This document shows positions 1 to 11,019 of a DNA stretch of 64,000 nt, one piece after another (positions within the stretch are counted from its first letter, which is position 1; each line of letters opens with the position of its first letter). This DNA comes from Clusia tigrina. Its lineage: Eukaryota > Arthropoda > Insecta > Diptera > Clusiidae. The position numbers were made by a program, and so were the translations under genes. The notes under the pieces were generated by a model that did not search any database, was not told the origin of the DNA, and saw only the letters and a list, made by a program, of their open reading frames with translations. The stretch spans positions 1,550,001-1,614,000 of the forward strand of contig CAKKTE020000328.1 in assembly GCA_920105625.2 (NCBI GenBank), given 5' to 3'.

Positions 1-361
1 CTTTGAGCGATAACTTAAATTGACAAGAGGCTCGAGGACTTTATTGTTACAAAATTTGAAGGTTTTATGACGCTCCAGTAAAAAGTTACAAGCATTTGTA
101 TGCTGCAAACTTTGATAGGTGTAGGACGTACCGTATAGAAGTTAGAGCCATTTGAAGTTTTCTCAGTGTTTGAGTTGGGACTCAAGGGTAGCATAGCTTT
201 GAGCGATAGCTTAAATTGACAGGAGGCTCGAGTACTTTATTGTTACAAAATTTCAAGGTTTTATGACGCTCCAGTAAAAAGTTACAAGCATTTGTATGTT
301 GCAAAATTTGATAGGTGTAGGACGTATCGTATAGAAGTTAGGGCCATTTGAAGTTTTATCA

Positions 362-535
362 GTGTTTGATTTGGGACTCAAGGGTCGCATAGCTTTGAGG
401 GATGGCTTAAATTGACAAGAGGCTCGAGTAATTTATTGTTACAAAATTTAAAAAGTTACAAGTATTTGTATGTTGCAAACTTTGATAGGTGTAGGACGTA
501 CCGTATAGAAGTTAGGGCCATTTGAAGTTTTATCA
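362..535 (+). repeat. 174-bp monomer with 22-bp deletion, copy 1
   Basis: Monomer bases 89-110 are missing, so ACAAAATTT runs directly into AAAAAGTTACAAG. The same deletion, with the same CTCGAGTAATTT and AAGTATTTG substitutions, is found at 4684-4857 and 8832-9005. The three are therefore copies of one event and serve as markers of the HOR unit. Confidence 0.93.
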
Positions 536-600
536 TTGTTTGATTTGGGACTCAAGGGTAGCATAGCTTTGAGCGATAGCTTAAATTGACAAGAGGCTCA
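536..600 (+). repeat. 65-bp truncated monomer, copy 1
   Basis: Only the first third of the monomer remains. GAGGCTC is joined directly to AGTGTTTCATT of the next monomer, which removes 131 bp. The lost segment is bounded by CTC on both sides (GGCTC and TTTTCTC), so a 3-base microhomology is available for the deletion. It always follows the 174-bp monomer. Confidence 0.93.
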
Positions 601-1972
601 GTGTTTCATTTGGGACTCAAGGGTAGCATAGCTTTGAGCGATAGCTTAAATTGACAAGAGGCTCGAGTACTTTATTGTTACAAAATTTCAAGGTTTTATG
701 ACGCTCCAGTAAAAAGTTACAAGCATTTGTATGTTGCAAAATTTGATAGGTGTAGGACGTACCGTATAGAAGTTAGGGCCATTTGAAGTTTTATCAGTGT
801 TTGATTTGGGACTCAAGGGTCGCATAGCTTTGAGCGATGGCTTAAATTGACAAGAGTCTCGAGTACGTTATTGTTACAAAATTTCAAGATTTTATGACGC
901 TCCAGTAAAAAGTTACAAGCATTTGTATGTTGCAAACTTTGATAGGTGTAGGACGTACCGTATAGAAGTTAGGGCCATTTGAAGTTTTATCAGTGTTTCA
1001 TTTGGGACTCAAGGGTAGCATAGCTTTGAGCGATGGCTTAAATTGACAAGAGGCTCAAGTACTTTGTTGTTACAAAATTTAAAGGTCTTATGACGCTCCA
1101 GTAAAAAGTTACAAGCATTTGTATGTTGCAAAATTTGATAGGTGTAGGACGTACCGTATAGAAGTTAGGGCCATTTGAAGTTTTATCAGTGTTTGATTTG
1201 GGACTCAAGGGTACCATAGCTTTGAGCGAAATCTTAAACTGACAAGAGGCTCGAGTACTTTATTGTTACAAAATTTCAAGGTTTTATGACGCTCCAGTAA
1301 AAAGTTAGAAGCATTTGTATGTTGCAAACTTTGATAGGTGTAGGGCATACCGTATAGAAGTTAGGGCCATTTGAAGTTTTATCAGTGTTTGATTTGGGAC
1401 TCAAGGGTAGCATAGCTTTGAGCGAAGGCTTAAATTGACAAGAGGCTCGAGTACTTTATTGTTACAAAATTTCAAGGTTTTATGACGCTCCAGTAAAAAG
1501 TTACAAGCATTTGTATGTTGGAAACTTTGATAGGTGTAGGACGTACCGTATAGAAGTAAGGGCCATTTGAAGTTTTATCAGTGTTTGATTTCGGACTCAA
1601 GGGTAGCATAGCTTTGAGCGATAACTTAAATTGACAAGAGGCTCGAGTACTTTATTGTTACAAAATTTGAAGGTTTTATGACGCTCCAGTAAAAAGTTAC
1701 AAGCATTTGTATGTTGCAAACTTTGATAGGTGTAGGACGTACCGTATAGAAGTTAGGGCCATTTGAAGTTTTATCAGTGTTTCATTTGGGACTCAAGGGT
1801 AGCATAGCTTTGAGCGATAGCTTAAATTGACAAGAGGCTCGAGTACTTTATTGTTACAAAATTTCAAGGTTTTATGACGCTCCAGTAAAATGTTACAAGC
1901 ATTTGTATGTTGCAAACTTTGATAGGTGTAGCTCGTACCGTATAGAAGTTAGGGCCATTTGAAGTTTTATCA

Positions 1973-2151
1973 GTTTGAATTGGGACTCAAGGGTAGCATA
2001 TCTTTGAGCGATAGCTTAAATTGACAAGAGGCTCAAAAAATTTCAAGATTTTATGACGCTCCAGTGAAAAGTTACAAGCATTTGTATGTTGCAAACTTTG
2101 ATAGGTGTAGGACGTACCGTATAGAAGTTAGGGTCATTTGAAGTTTTATCA
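1973..2151 (+). repeat. 179-bp monomer (15-bp and 2-bp deletions)
   Basis: GAGGCTC is followed by AAAAAATTTCAAG. This fits a 15-bp loss of GTACTTTATTGTTAC from a monomer that already had the CTCAAG variant. The 15-bp deletion recurs at 4111-4291, 6887-7067, 10839-11019, 17096-17276 and 17669-17849. This copy also has CAGTTTGAATTGGG at its start, a private 2-bp loss. Confidence 0.92.
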
Positions 2152-4110
2152 GTGTTTGATTTGGGACTCAAGGGTAGCATATTTTTGAGCGATGGCTTAA
2201 ATTGACAAGAGGCTCGAGTTCTTTATTGTTAGAAAATTTGAAGATTTTATGACGCTCCATTAAAAAGTTACAAGCATTTGTATGTTACAAATTTTGATAG
2301 GTGTAGGACGTACCGTATAGAAGTTAGCGCCATTTGAAGTTTTATCATTGTTTGATTTGGGACTCAAGGGTAGCATAGCTTTGAGCGATAGCTTAAATTG
2401 ACAAGAGGCTCGAGTACTTTATTGTTACAAAATTTCAAGGTCTTATGACGCTCCAGTAAAAAGTTACACGCATTTGTATGTTGCAAACTTTGATAGGTGT
2501 AGGACGTACCGTATAGAAGTTATGGCCATTTGAAGTTTTCTCAGTGTTTCATTTGGGACTCAAGGGTAGCATAGCTTTGAGCGATGGCTTAAATTGACAA
2601 GAGGCTCGAGTACTTTATTGTTACAAAATTTCAAGGTTTTATGACGATCCAGTAAAAAGTTACAAGCATTTGTATGTTGCAAACTTTGACAGGTGTAGGA
2701 CGTACCGTATAGACTTAAAGGCCATTTGAAGTTTTATCAGTGTTTGATTTAGGACTCAAGGGTAGCATAGCTTTGAGCGATAACTTAAATTGACAAGAGG
2801 CTCGAGCACTTTATTGTTACAAAATTTGAAGGTTTTATGACGCTCCAGTAAAAAGTTACAAGCATTTGTATGTTGCAAACTTTGATAGGTGTAGGGCGTA
2901 CCGTATAGAAGTTAGGGCCATTTGAAGTTTTATAAGTGTTTGATTTGGGACTCAAGGGAAACATAGCTTTGAGCGATAACTTAAATTGACAAGATGTTGG
3001 AGTACTTTACTGTTAAAAAATTTCAAGGTTTTATGACGCTCCAGTAAAAAGTTACAAGTATTTGTATGTTGCAAACTTTGATAGGTGTAGGATGTACCGT
3101 ATAGAAGTTAGGGCTATTTGAAGTTTTATCAGTGTTTCATTTGGGACTCAAGGGTAGCATAGCTTTGAGCGATAGTTTAAATTGACAAGAGGCTCAAGTA
3201 CTTTGTTGTTACAAAATTTAAAGGTCTTATGGCGCTCCAGTAAAAGTTACAAGCATTTGTATGTTGCAAACTTTGATAGGTGTAGGACGTACCGTATAGA
3301 AGTTAGGGCCATTTGAAGTTTTCTTAGTGTTTCATTTGGGACTCAAGGGTAGCATAGCTTTGAGCGATAGCTTAAATTGACAAGAGGCTCGAGTACTTTA
3401 TTGTTACAAAATTTCAAGGTCTTATGACGCTCCAGTAAAAAGTTACAAGCATTTGTATGTTGCAAACTTTGATAGGTGTAGGACGTACCGTATAGAAGTT
3501 AGGGCCATTTGAAGTTTTATCAGTGTTTGATTTGGGACTCAAGGGTAGCATAGCTTTGAGCGAAGGCTTAAATTGACAAGAGGCTCGAGTACTTTATTGT
3601 TACAAAATTTCAAGGTTTTATGACGCTCCAGTAAAAAGTTACAAGCATTTGTATGTTGGAAACTTTGATAGGTGTAGGACGTACCGTATAGAAGTAAGGG
3701 CCATTTGAAGTTTTATCAGTGTTTGATTTCGGACTCAAGGGTAGCATAGCTTTGAGCGATAACTTAAATTGACAAGAGGCTCGAGTACTTTATTGTTACA
3801 AAATTTGAAGGTTTTATGACGCTCCAGTAAAAAGTTACAAGCATTTGTATGTTGCAAACTTTGATAGGTGTAGGACGTACCGTATAGAAGTTAAGGCCAT
3901 TTGAAGTTTTATCAGTGTTTCATTTGGGACTCAAGGGTAGCATAGCTTTGAGCGATAGCTTAAATTGACAAGTGGCTCGAGTACTTTATTGTTACAAAAT
4001 TTCAAGGTTTTATGACGCTCCAGTAAAATGTTACAAGCATTTGTATGTTGCAAACTTTGATAGGTGTAGGTCGTACCGTATAGAAGTTAGGGCCATTTGA
4101 AGTTTTATCA

Positions 4111-4291
4111 GTGTTTGATTTGGGACTCAAGGGTAGCATATCTTTGAGCGATAGCTTAAATTGACAAGAGGCTCAAAAAATTTCAAGATTTTATGACGCT
4201 CCAGTAAAAAGTTACAAGCATTTGTATGTTGGAAACTTTGATAGGTGTAGGACGTACCGTTTAGAAGTAAGGGCCATTTGAAGATTTATCA
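4111..4291 (+). repeat. 181-bp monomer (15-bp deletion)
   Basis: Same GGCTCAAAAAATTTC junction as at 1973-2151, in the internal duplication of domain A. Confidence 0.92.
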
Positions 4292-4683
4292 GTGTTTGAT
4301 TTGGGACTCAAGGGTAGCATACCTTTGAGCGATAACTTAAATTGACAAGAGGCTCGAGGACTTTATTGTTACAAAATTTGAAGGTTTTATGACGCTCCAG
4401 TAAAAAGTTACAAGCATTTGTATGCTGCAAACTTTGATAGGTGTAGGACATACCGTATAGAAGTTAGGGCCATTTGAAGTTTTCTCAGTGTTTGAGTTGG
4501 GACTCAAGGGTAGCATAGCTTTGAGCGATAGCTTAAATTGACAGGAGGCTCGAGTACTTTATTGTTACAAAATTTCAAGGTTTTATGACGCTCCAGTAAA
4601 AAGTTACAAGCATTTGTATGTTGCAAAATTTGATAGGTGTAGGACGTACCGTATAGAAGTTAGGGCCATTTGAAGTTTTATCA

Positions 4684-4857
4684 GTGTTTGATTTGGGACT
4701 CAAGGGTCGCATAGCTTTGAGGGATGGCTTAAATTGACAAGAGGCTCGAGTAATTTATTGTTACAAAATTTAAAAAGTTACAAGTATTTGTATGTTGCAA
4801 ACTTTGATAGGTGTAGGACGTACCGTATAGAAGTTAGGGCCATTTGAAGTTTTATCA
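4684..4857 (+). repeat. 174-bp monomer with 22-bp deletion, copy 2
   Basis: Same junction and linked substitutions as the copy at 362-535, exactly 4322 bp further on. Confidence 0.93.
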
Positions 4858-4922
4858 TTGTTTGATTTGGGACTCAAGGGTAGCATTGCTTTGACCGATA
4901 GCTTAAATTGACAAGAGGCTCA
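4858..4922 (+). repeat. 65-bp truncated monomer, copy 2
   Basis: Same 131-bp deletion as at 536-600. This copy carries two private changes (GCATTGCTTTGACC), one of which (GACCGATAG) is shared with the third copy at 9006-9070. Confidence 0.93.
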
Positions 4923-5706
4923 GTGTTTCATTTGGGACTCAAGGGTAGCATAGCTTTGAGCGATAGCTTAAATTGACAAGAGGCTCGAGTACTTTATTGT
5001 TACAAAATTTCAAGGTTTTATGACGCTCCAGTAAAAAGTTACAAGCATTTGTATGCTGCAAACTTTGATAGGTGTAGGACGTACCGTTTAGAAGTAAGGG
5101 CCATTTGAAGATTTATCAGTGTTTGATTTGGGACTCAAGGGTAGCATACCTTTGAGCGATAACTTAAATTGACAAGAGGCTCGAGGACTTTATTGTTACA
5201 AAATTTGAAGGTTTTATGATGCTCCAGTAAAAAGTTACAAGCATTTGTATGCTGCAAACTTTGATAGGTGTAGGACGTACCGTATAGAAGTTAGGGCCAT
5301 TTGAAGTTTTATCAGTGTTTGATTTGGGACTCAAGGGTCGCATAGCTTTGAGCGATGGCTTAAATTGACAAGAGTCTCGAGTACGTTATTGTTACAAAAT
5401 TTCAAGATTTTATGACGCTCCAGTAAAAAGTTACAAGCATTTGTATGTTGCAAACTTTGATAGGTGTAGGACGTACCGTATAGAAGTTAGGGCCATTTGA
5501 AGTTTTATCACTGTTTGATTTGGGACTCAAGGGTAGCATATTTTTGAGCGATGGCTTAAATTGACAAGAGGCTCGAGTTCTTTATTGTTAGAAAATTTGA
5601 AGGTTTTATGACGCTCCTGTAAAAAGTTACAAGCATTTGTATGTTACAAACTTTGATAGGTGTAGGACGTACCGTATAGAAGTTAGGGCCATTTGAAGTT
5701 TTATCA

Positions 5707-5906
5707 TTGTTTGATTTGGGACTTAAGGGTAGCATAGCTTTGAGCGATAGCTTAAATTGACAAGAGGCTCGAGTACTTTATTGTTACAAAATTTCAAGGT
5801 CTTATGACGCTCCAGTAAAAAGTTACACGCATTTGTACATATGTTGCAAACTTTGATAGCTGTAGGACGTACCGTATAGAAGTTAGGGCCATTTGAAGTT
5901 TTCTCA
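5707..5906 (+). repeat. 200-bp monomer with 4-bp insertion
   Basis: ATTTGTATGTTG has become ATTTGTACATATGTTG, a gain of ACAT. It is the only lengthening indel I found. A second copy at 9659-9858, exactly 3952 bp away, shares it. Confidence 0.92.
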
Positions 5907-6886
5907 GTGTTTCATTTGGGACTCAAGGGTAGCATAGCTTTGAGCGATGGCTTAAATTGACAAGAGGCTCAAGTACTTTGTTGTTACAAAATTTAAAGGT
6001 CTTATGACGCTCCAGTAAAAAGTTACAAGCATTTGTATGTTGCAAAATTTGATAGGTGTAGGACGTACCGTATAGAAGTTAGGGCCATTTGAAGTTTTAT
6101 CAGTGTTTGATTTGGGACTCAAGGGTACCATAGCTTTGAGCGAAATCTTAAACTGACAAGAGGCTCGAGTACTTTATTGTTACAAAATTTCAAGGTTTTA
6201 TGACGCTCCAGTAAAAAGTTAGAAGCATTTGTATGTTGCAAACTTTGATAGGTGTAGGGCATACCGTATAGAAGTTAGGGCCATTTGAAGTTTTATCAGT
6301 GTTTGATTTGGGACTCAAGGGTAGCATAGCTTTGAGCGAAGGCTTAAATTGACAAGAGGCTCGAGTACTTTATTGTTACAAAATTTCAAGGTTTTATGAC
6401 GCTCCAGTAAAAAGTTACAAGCATTTGTATGTTGGAAACTTTGATAGGTGTAGGACGTACCGTATAGAAGTAAGGGCCATTTGAAGTTTTATCAGTGTTT
6501 GATTTCGGACTCAAGGGTAGCATAGCTTTGAGCGATAACTTAAATTGACAAGAGGCTCGAGTACTTTATTGTTACAAAATTTGAAGGTTTTATGACGCTC
6601 CAGTAAAAAGTTACAAGCATTTGTATGTTGCAAACTTTGATAGGTGTAGGACGTACCGTATAGAAGTTAGGGCCATTTGAAGTTTTATCAGTGTTTCATT
6701 TGGGACTCAAGGGTAGCATAGCTTTGAGCGATAGCTTAAATTGACAAGAGGCTCGAGTACTTTATTGTTACAAAATTTCAAGGTTTTATGACGCTCCAGT
6801 AAAATGTTACAAGCATTTGTATGTTGCAAACTTTGATAGGTGTAGGTCGTACCGTATAGAAGTTAGGGCCATTTGAAGTTTTATCA

Positions 6887-7067
6887 GTGTTTGATTTGGG
6901 ACTCAAGGGTAGCATATCTTTGAGCGATAGCTTAAATTGACAAGAGGCTCAAAAAATTTCAAGATTTTATGACGCTCCAGTGAAAAGTTACAAGCATTTG
7001 TATGTTGCAAACTTTGATAGGTGTAGGACGTACCGTATAGAAGTTAGGGTCATTTGAAGTTTTATCA
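6887..7067 (+). repeat. 181-bp monomer (15-bp deletion)
   Basis: Same junction. It lies about 4915 bp from the copy in domain A and 3952 bp from the next copy at 10839, in agreement with the HOR spacing around it. Confidence 0.92.
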
Positions 7068-8831
7068 GTGTTTGATTTGGGACGCAAGGGTAGCATATTT
7101 TTGAGCGATGGCTTAAATTGACAAGAGGCTCGAGTTCTTTATTGTTAGAAAATTTGAAGATTTTATGACGCTCCATTAAAAAGTTACAAGCATTTGTATG
7201 TTACAAACTTTGATAGGTGTAGGACGTACCGTATAGAAGTTAGCGCCATTTGAAGTTTTATCATTGTTTGATTTGGGACTCAAGGGTAGCATAGCTTTGA
7301 GCGATAGCTTAAATTGACAAGAGGCTCGAGTACTTTATTGTTACAAAATTTCAAGGTCTTATGACGCTCCAGTAAAAAGTTACACGCATTTGTATGTTGC
7401 AAACTTTGATAGGTGTAGGACGTACCGTATAGAAGTTATGGCCATTTGAAGTTTTCTCAGTGTTTCATTTGGGACTCAAGGGTAGCATAGCTTTGAGCGA
7501 TGGCTTAAATTGACAAGAGGCTCGAGTACTTTATTGTTACAAAATTTCAAGGTTTTATGACGCTCCAGTAAAAAGTTACAAGCATTTGTATGTTGCAAAC
7601 TTTGACAGGTGTAGGACGTACCATATAGAAGTAAGGGCCATTTGAAGTTTTATCCGTGTTTGATTTGGGACTCAAGGGTAGCATAGCTTTGAGCGATAAC
7701 TTAAATTGACAAGAGGCTTGAGTACTTTATTGTTACAAAATTTGAAGGTTTTATGACGCTCCAGTAAAAAGTTACAACCATTTGCATGTTGCAAATTTTG
7801 ATAGGTGTAGGACGTACCGTATAGAAGTTAGGATCATTTGAAGTTTTATCAGTGTTTGATTTGGGACTCAAGGGTAGCATAGCTTTGAGCGATAGCTTAA
7901 ATTGACAAGAGGCTCGAGTACTTTATTGTTACAAAATTTCAAGGTTTAATGACGCTCCTATAAAAAGTTACAAGCTTTTGTATTTTGCAAACTTTGATAG
8001 GTTTAGGACGTACCGTATAGAAGTTAGGGCCATTTGAAGTTTTATCAGTGTTTGATTTGGGACTCAAGGGTAGCATATTTATGAGTGATGGCTTAAATTG
8101 ACAAGAGGCTCGAGTACTTTATTGTTACAAAATTTGAAGGTTTTATGACGCTCCAGTAAAAATTTACAAGCATTTGTATGTTACAAACTTTGATAGGTGT
8201 AGGACGTACCGTATAGAAGTTAGGGCCATTTGAAGTTTTATCAGTGTTTGATTTGGGACTCAAGGGTAGCATAGCTTTGAGCGATAGCTTAAATTGACAA
8301 GAGGGTCGAGTACTTTATTGTTACAAAATTTCAAGGTCTTATGACGCTCCAGTAAAAAGTTACAAGCATTTGTATGTTGCAAACTTTGATAGGTTTAGGA
8401 CGTACCGTATAGAAGTTAGGGCCATTTGAAGTTTTATCAGTGTTTGATTTGGGACTCAAGGGTAGCATATTTTTGAGCGATGTCTTAAATTGACAAGAGG
8501 CTCGAGTACTTTAATGTTACAAAATTTGAAGGTTTTATGACGCTCCAGTAAAAAGTTACAAGCATTTGTATGTTACAAACTTTGATAGGTGTAGGACGTA
8601 CCGTATAGAAGTTAGGGCCATTTGAAGTTTTCTCAGTGTTTGAGTTGGGACTCAAGGGTAGCATAGCTTTGAGCGATAGCTTAAATTGACAGGAGGCTCG
8701 AGTACTTTATTGTTACAAAATTTCAAGGTTTTATGACGCTCCAGTAAAAAGTTACAAGCATTTGTATGTTGCAAAATTTGATAGGTGTAGGACGTACCGT
8801 ATAGAAGTTAGGGCCATTTGAAGTTTTATCA

Positions 8832-9005
8832 GTGTTTGATTTGGGACTCAAGGGTCGCATAGCTTTGAGGGATGGCTTAAATTGACAAGAGGCTCGAGTA
8901 ATTTATTGTTACAAAATTTAAAAAGTTACAAGTATTTGTATGTTGCAAACTTTGATAGGTGTAGGACGTACCGTATAGAAGTTAGGGCCATTTGAAGTTT
9001 TATCA
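8832..9005 (+). repeat. 174-bp monomer with 22-bp deletion, copy 3
   Basis: Same deletion as at 362-535 and 4684-4857. It lies 4148 bp beyond the second copy, inside domain B, which shows that this cassette was carried into the neighbouring HOR domain. Confidence 0.93.
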
Positions 9006-9070
9006 TTGTTTGATTTGGGACTCAAGGGTAGCATAGCTTTGACCGATAGCTTAAATTGACAAGAGGCTCA
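9006..9070 (+). repeat. 65-bp truncated monomer, copy 3
   Basis: Same 131-bp deletion. The following monomer begins GTGTTTGATT rather than GTGTTTCATT as in the first two copies. Confidence 0.93.
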
Positions 9071-9658
9071 GTGTTTGATTTGGGACTCAAGGGTAGCATA
9101 GCTTTGAGCGATAGCTTAAATTGACAAGAGGCTCGAGTACTTTATTGTTACAAAATTTCAAGGTTTTATGACGCTCCAGTAAAAAGTTACAAGCATTTGT
9201 ATGTTGCAAAATTTGATAGGTGTAGGACGTACCGTATAGAAGTTAGGGCCATTTGAAGTTTTATCAGTGTTTGATTTGGGACTCAAGGGTCGCATAGCTT
9301 TGAGCGATGGCTTAAATTGACAAGAGTCTCGAGTACGTTATTGTTACAAAATTTCAAGATTTTATGACGCTCCAGTAAAAAGTTACAAGCATTTGTATGT
9401 TGCAAACTTTGATAGGTGTAGGACGTACCGTATAGAAGTTAGGGCCATTTGAAGTTTTATCAGTGTTTGATTTGGGACTCAAGGGTAGCATATTTTTGAG
9501 CGATGGCTTAAATTGACAAGAGGCTCGAGTTCTTTATTGTTAGAAAATTTGAAGGTTTTATGACGCTCCTGTAAAAAGTTACAAGCATTTGTATGTTACA
9601 AACTTTGATAGGTGTAGGACGTACCGTATAGAAGTTAGGGCCATTTGAAGTTTTATCA

Positions 9659-9858
9659 TTGTTTGATTTGGGACTTAAGGGTAGCATAGCTTTGAGCGAT
9701 AGCTTCAATTGACAAGAGGCTCGAGTACTTTATTGTTACAAAATTTCAAGGTCTTATGACGCTCCAGTAAAAAGTTACACGCATTTGTACATATGTTGCA
9801 AACTTTGATAGCTGTAGGACGTACCGTATAGAAGTTAGGGCCATTTGAAGTTTTCTCA
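9659..9858 (+). repeat. 200-bp monomer with 4-bp insertion, second copy
   Basis: Same ACAT gain as at 5707-5906. Both also share a T in place of the first C in GGGACTTAAGGG and GATAGCTGTAGG in place of GATAGGTGTAGG. Confidence 0.92.
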
Positions 9859-10838
9859 GTGTTTCATTTGGGACTCAAGGGTAGCATAGCTTTGAGCGAT
9901 GGCTTAAATTGACAAGAGGCTCAAGTACTTTGTTGTTACAAAATTTAAAGGTCTTATGACGCTCCAGTAAAAAGTTACAAGCATTTGTATGTTGCAAAAT
10001 TTGGTAGGTGTAGGACGTACCGTATAGAAGTTAGGGCCATTTGAAGTTTTATCAGTGTTTGATTTGGGACTCAAGGGTACCATAGCTTTGAGCGAAATCT
10101 TAAACTGACAAGAGGCTCGAGTACTTTATTGTTACAAAATTTCAAGGTTTTATGACGCTCCAGTAAAAAGTTAGAAGCATTTGTATGTTGCAAACTTTGA
10201 TAGGTGTAGGGCATACCGTATAGAAGTTAGGGCCATTTGAAGTTTTATCAGTGTTTGATTTGGGACTCAAGGGTAGCATAGCTTTAAGCGAAGGCTTAAA
10301 TTGACAAGAGGCTCGAGTACTTTATTGTTACAAAATTTCAAGGTTTTATGACGTTCCAGTAAAAAGTTACAAGCATTTGTATGTTGGAAACTTTGATAGG
10401 TGTAGGACGTACCGTATAGAAGTAAGGGCCATTTGAAGTTTTATCAGTGTTTGATTTCGGACTCAAGGGTAGCATAGCTTTGAGCGATAACTTAAATTGA
10501 CAAGAGGCTCGAGTACTTTATTGTTACAAAATTTGAAGGTTTTATGACGCTCCAGTAAAAAGTTACAAGCATTTGTATGTTGCAAACTTTGATAGGTGTA
10601 GGACGTATCGTATAGAAGTTAGGGCCATTTGAAGTTTTATCAGTGTTTCATTTGGGACTCAAGGGTAGCATAGCTTTGAGCGATAGCTTAAATTGACAAG
10701 AGGCTCGAGTACTTTATTGTTACAAAATTTCAAGGTTTTATGACGCTCCAGTAAAATGTTACAAGCATTTGTATGTTGCAAACTTTGATAGGTGTAGGTC
10801 GTACCGTATAGAAGTTAGGGCCATTTGAAGTTTTATCA

Positions 10839-11019
10839 GTGTTTGATTTGGGACTCAAGGGTAGCATATCTTTGAGCGATAGCTTAAATTGACATGAGGC
10901 TCAAAAAATTTCAAGATTTTATGACGCTCCAGTGAAAAGTTACAAGCATTTGTATGTTGCAAACTTTGATAGGTGTAGGACGTACCGTATAGAAGTTAGG
11001 GTCATTTGAAGTTTTATCA
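10839..11019 (+). repeat. 181-bp monomer (15-bp deletion)
   Basis: Same junction, with a private GACATGAGG substitution just upstream of it. Confidence 0.92.

Larger units (their letters stand above)
1..4322 (+). repeat. HOR domain A, unit 1 (4322 bp)
   Basis: Bases 1-730 recur at 4323-5052 with very few differences. The copy includes the CTCGAGGAC variant, the GTATGCTGC variant, the GTTTGAGTTGGG variant and two shortened monomers, so the repeat distance is 4322 bp. That equals 23 monomers less 186 bp. The visible deletions in the interval add up to this: 131 and 22 bp in the shortened monomers, 15 bp twice, 2 bp near 1975 and 1 bp near 3243. Bases 1423-2040 are also repeated at 3561-4180 within the unit, so the unit itself contains an older duplication. 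Confidence 0.85.
4323..5052 (+). repeat. HOR domain A, partial second unit
   Basis: This segment repeats 1-730, including both shortened monomers. At about 5054-5088 it switches to sequence like that at 4220-4340: GTTTAGAAGTAAGGG and GAAGATTTATC occur at both places, 827 bp apart. It then runs into domain B. The abrupt switch marks a recombination junction. Confidence 0.8.
5284..9235 (+). repeat. HOR domain B, 3952-bp unit
   Basis: This unit is repeated at 9236 onward for about 3.3 kb. Shared markers include GAGTCTCGAGTACGTTA (5373 and 9325), the 4-bp insertion near 5838 and 9790, AAGGGTACCATAG with GAGCGAAATC (6125 and 10077), the 15-bp deletion, and CTTTAATGTTAC (8511 and 12463). The length is 21 monomers less 164 bp, which equals deletions of 131, 22 and 15 bp plus an insertion of 4 bp. 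The last 0.6 kb (about 8600-9235) is the domain A cassette with the shortened monomers. Confidence 0.87.
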
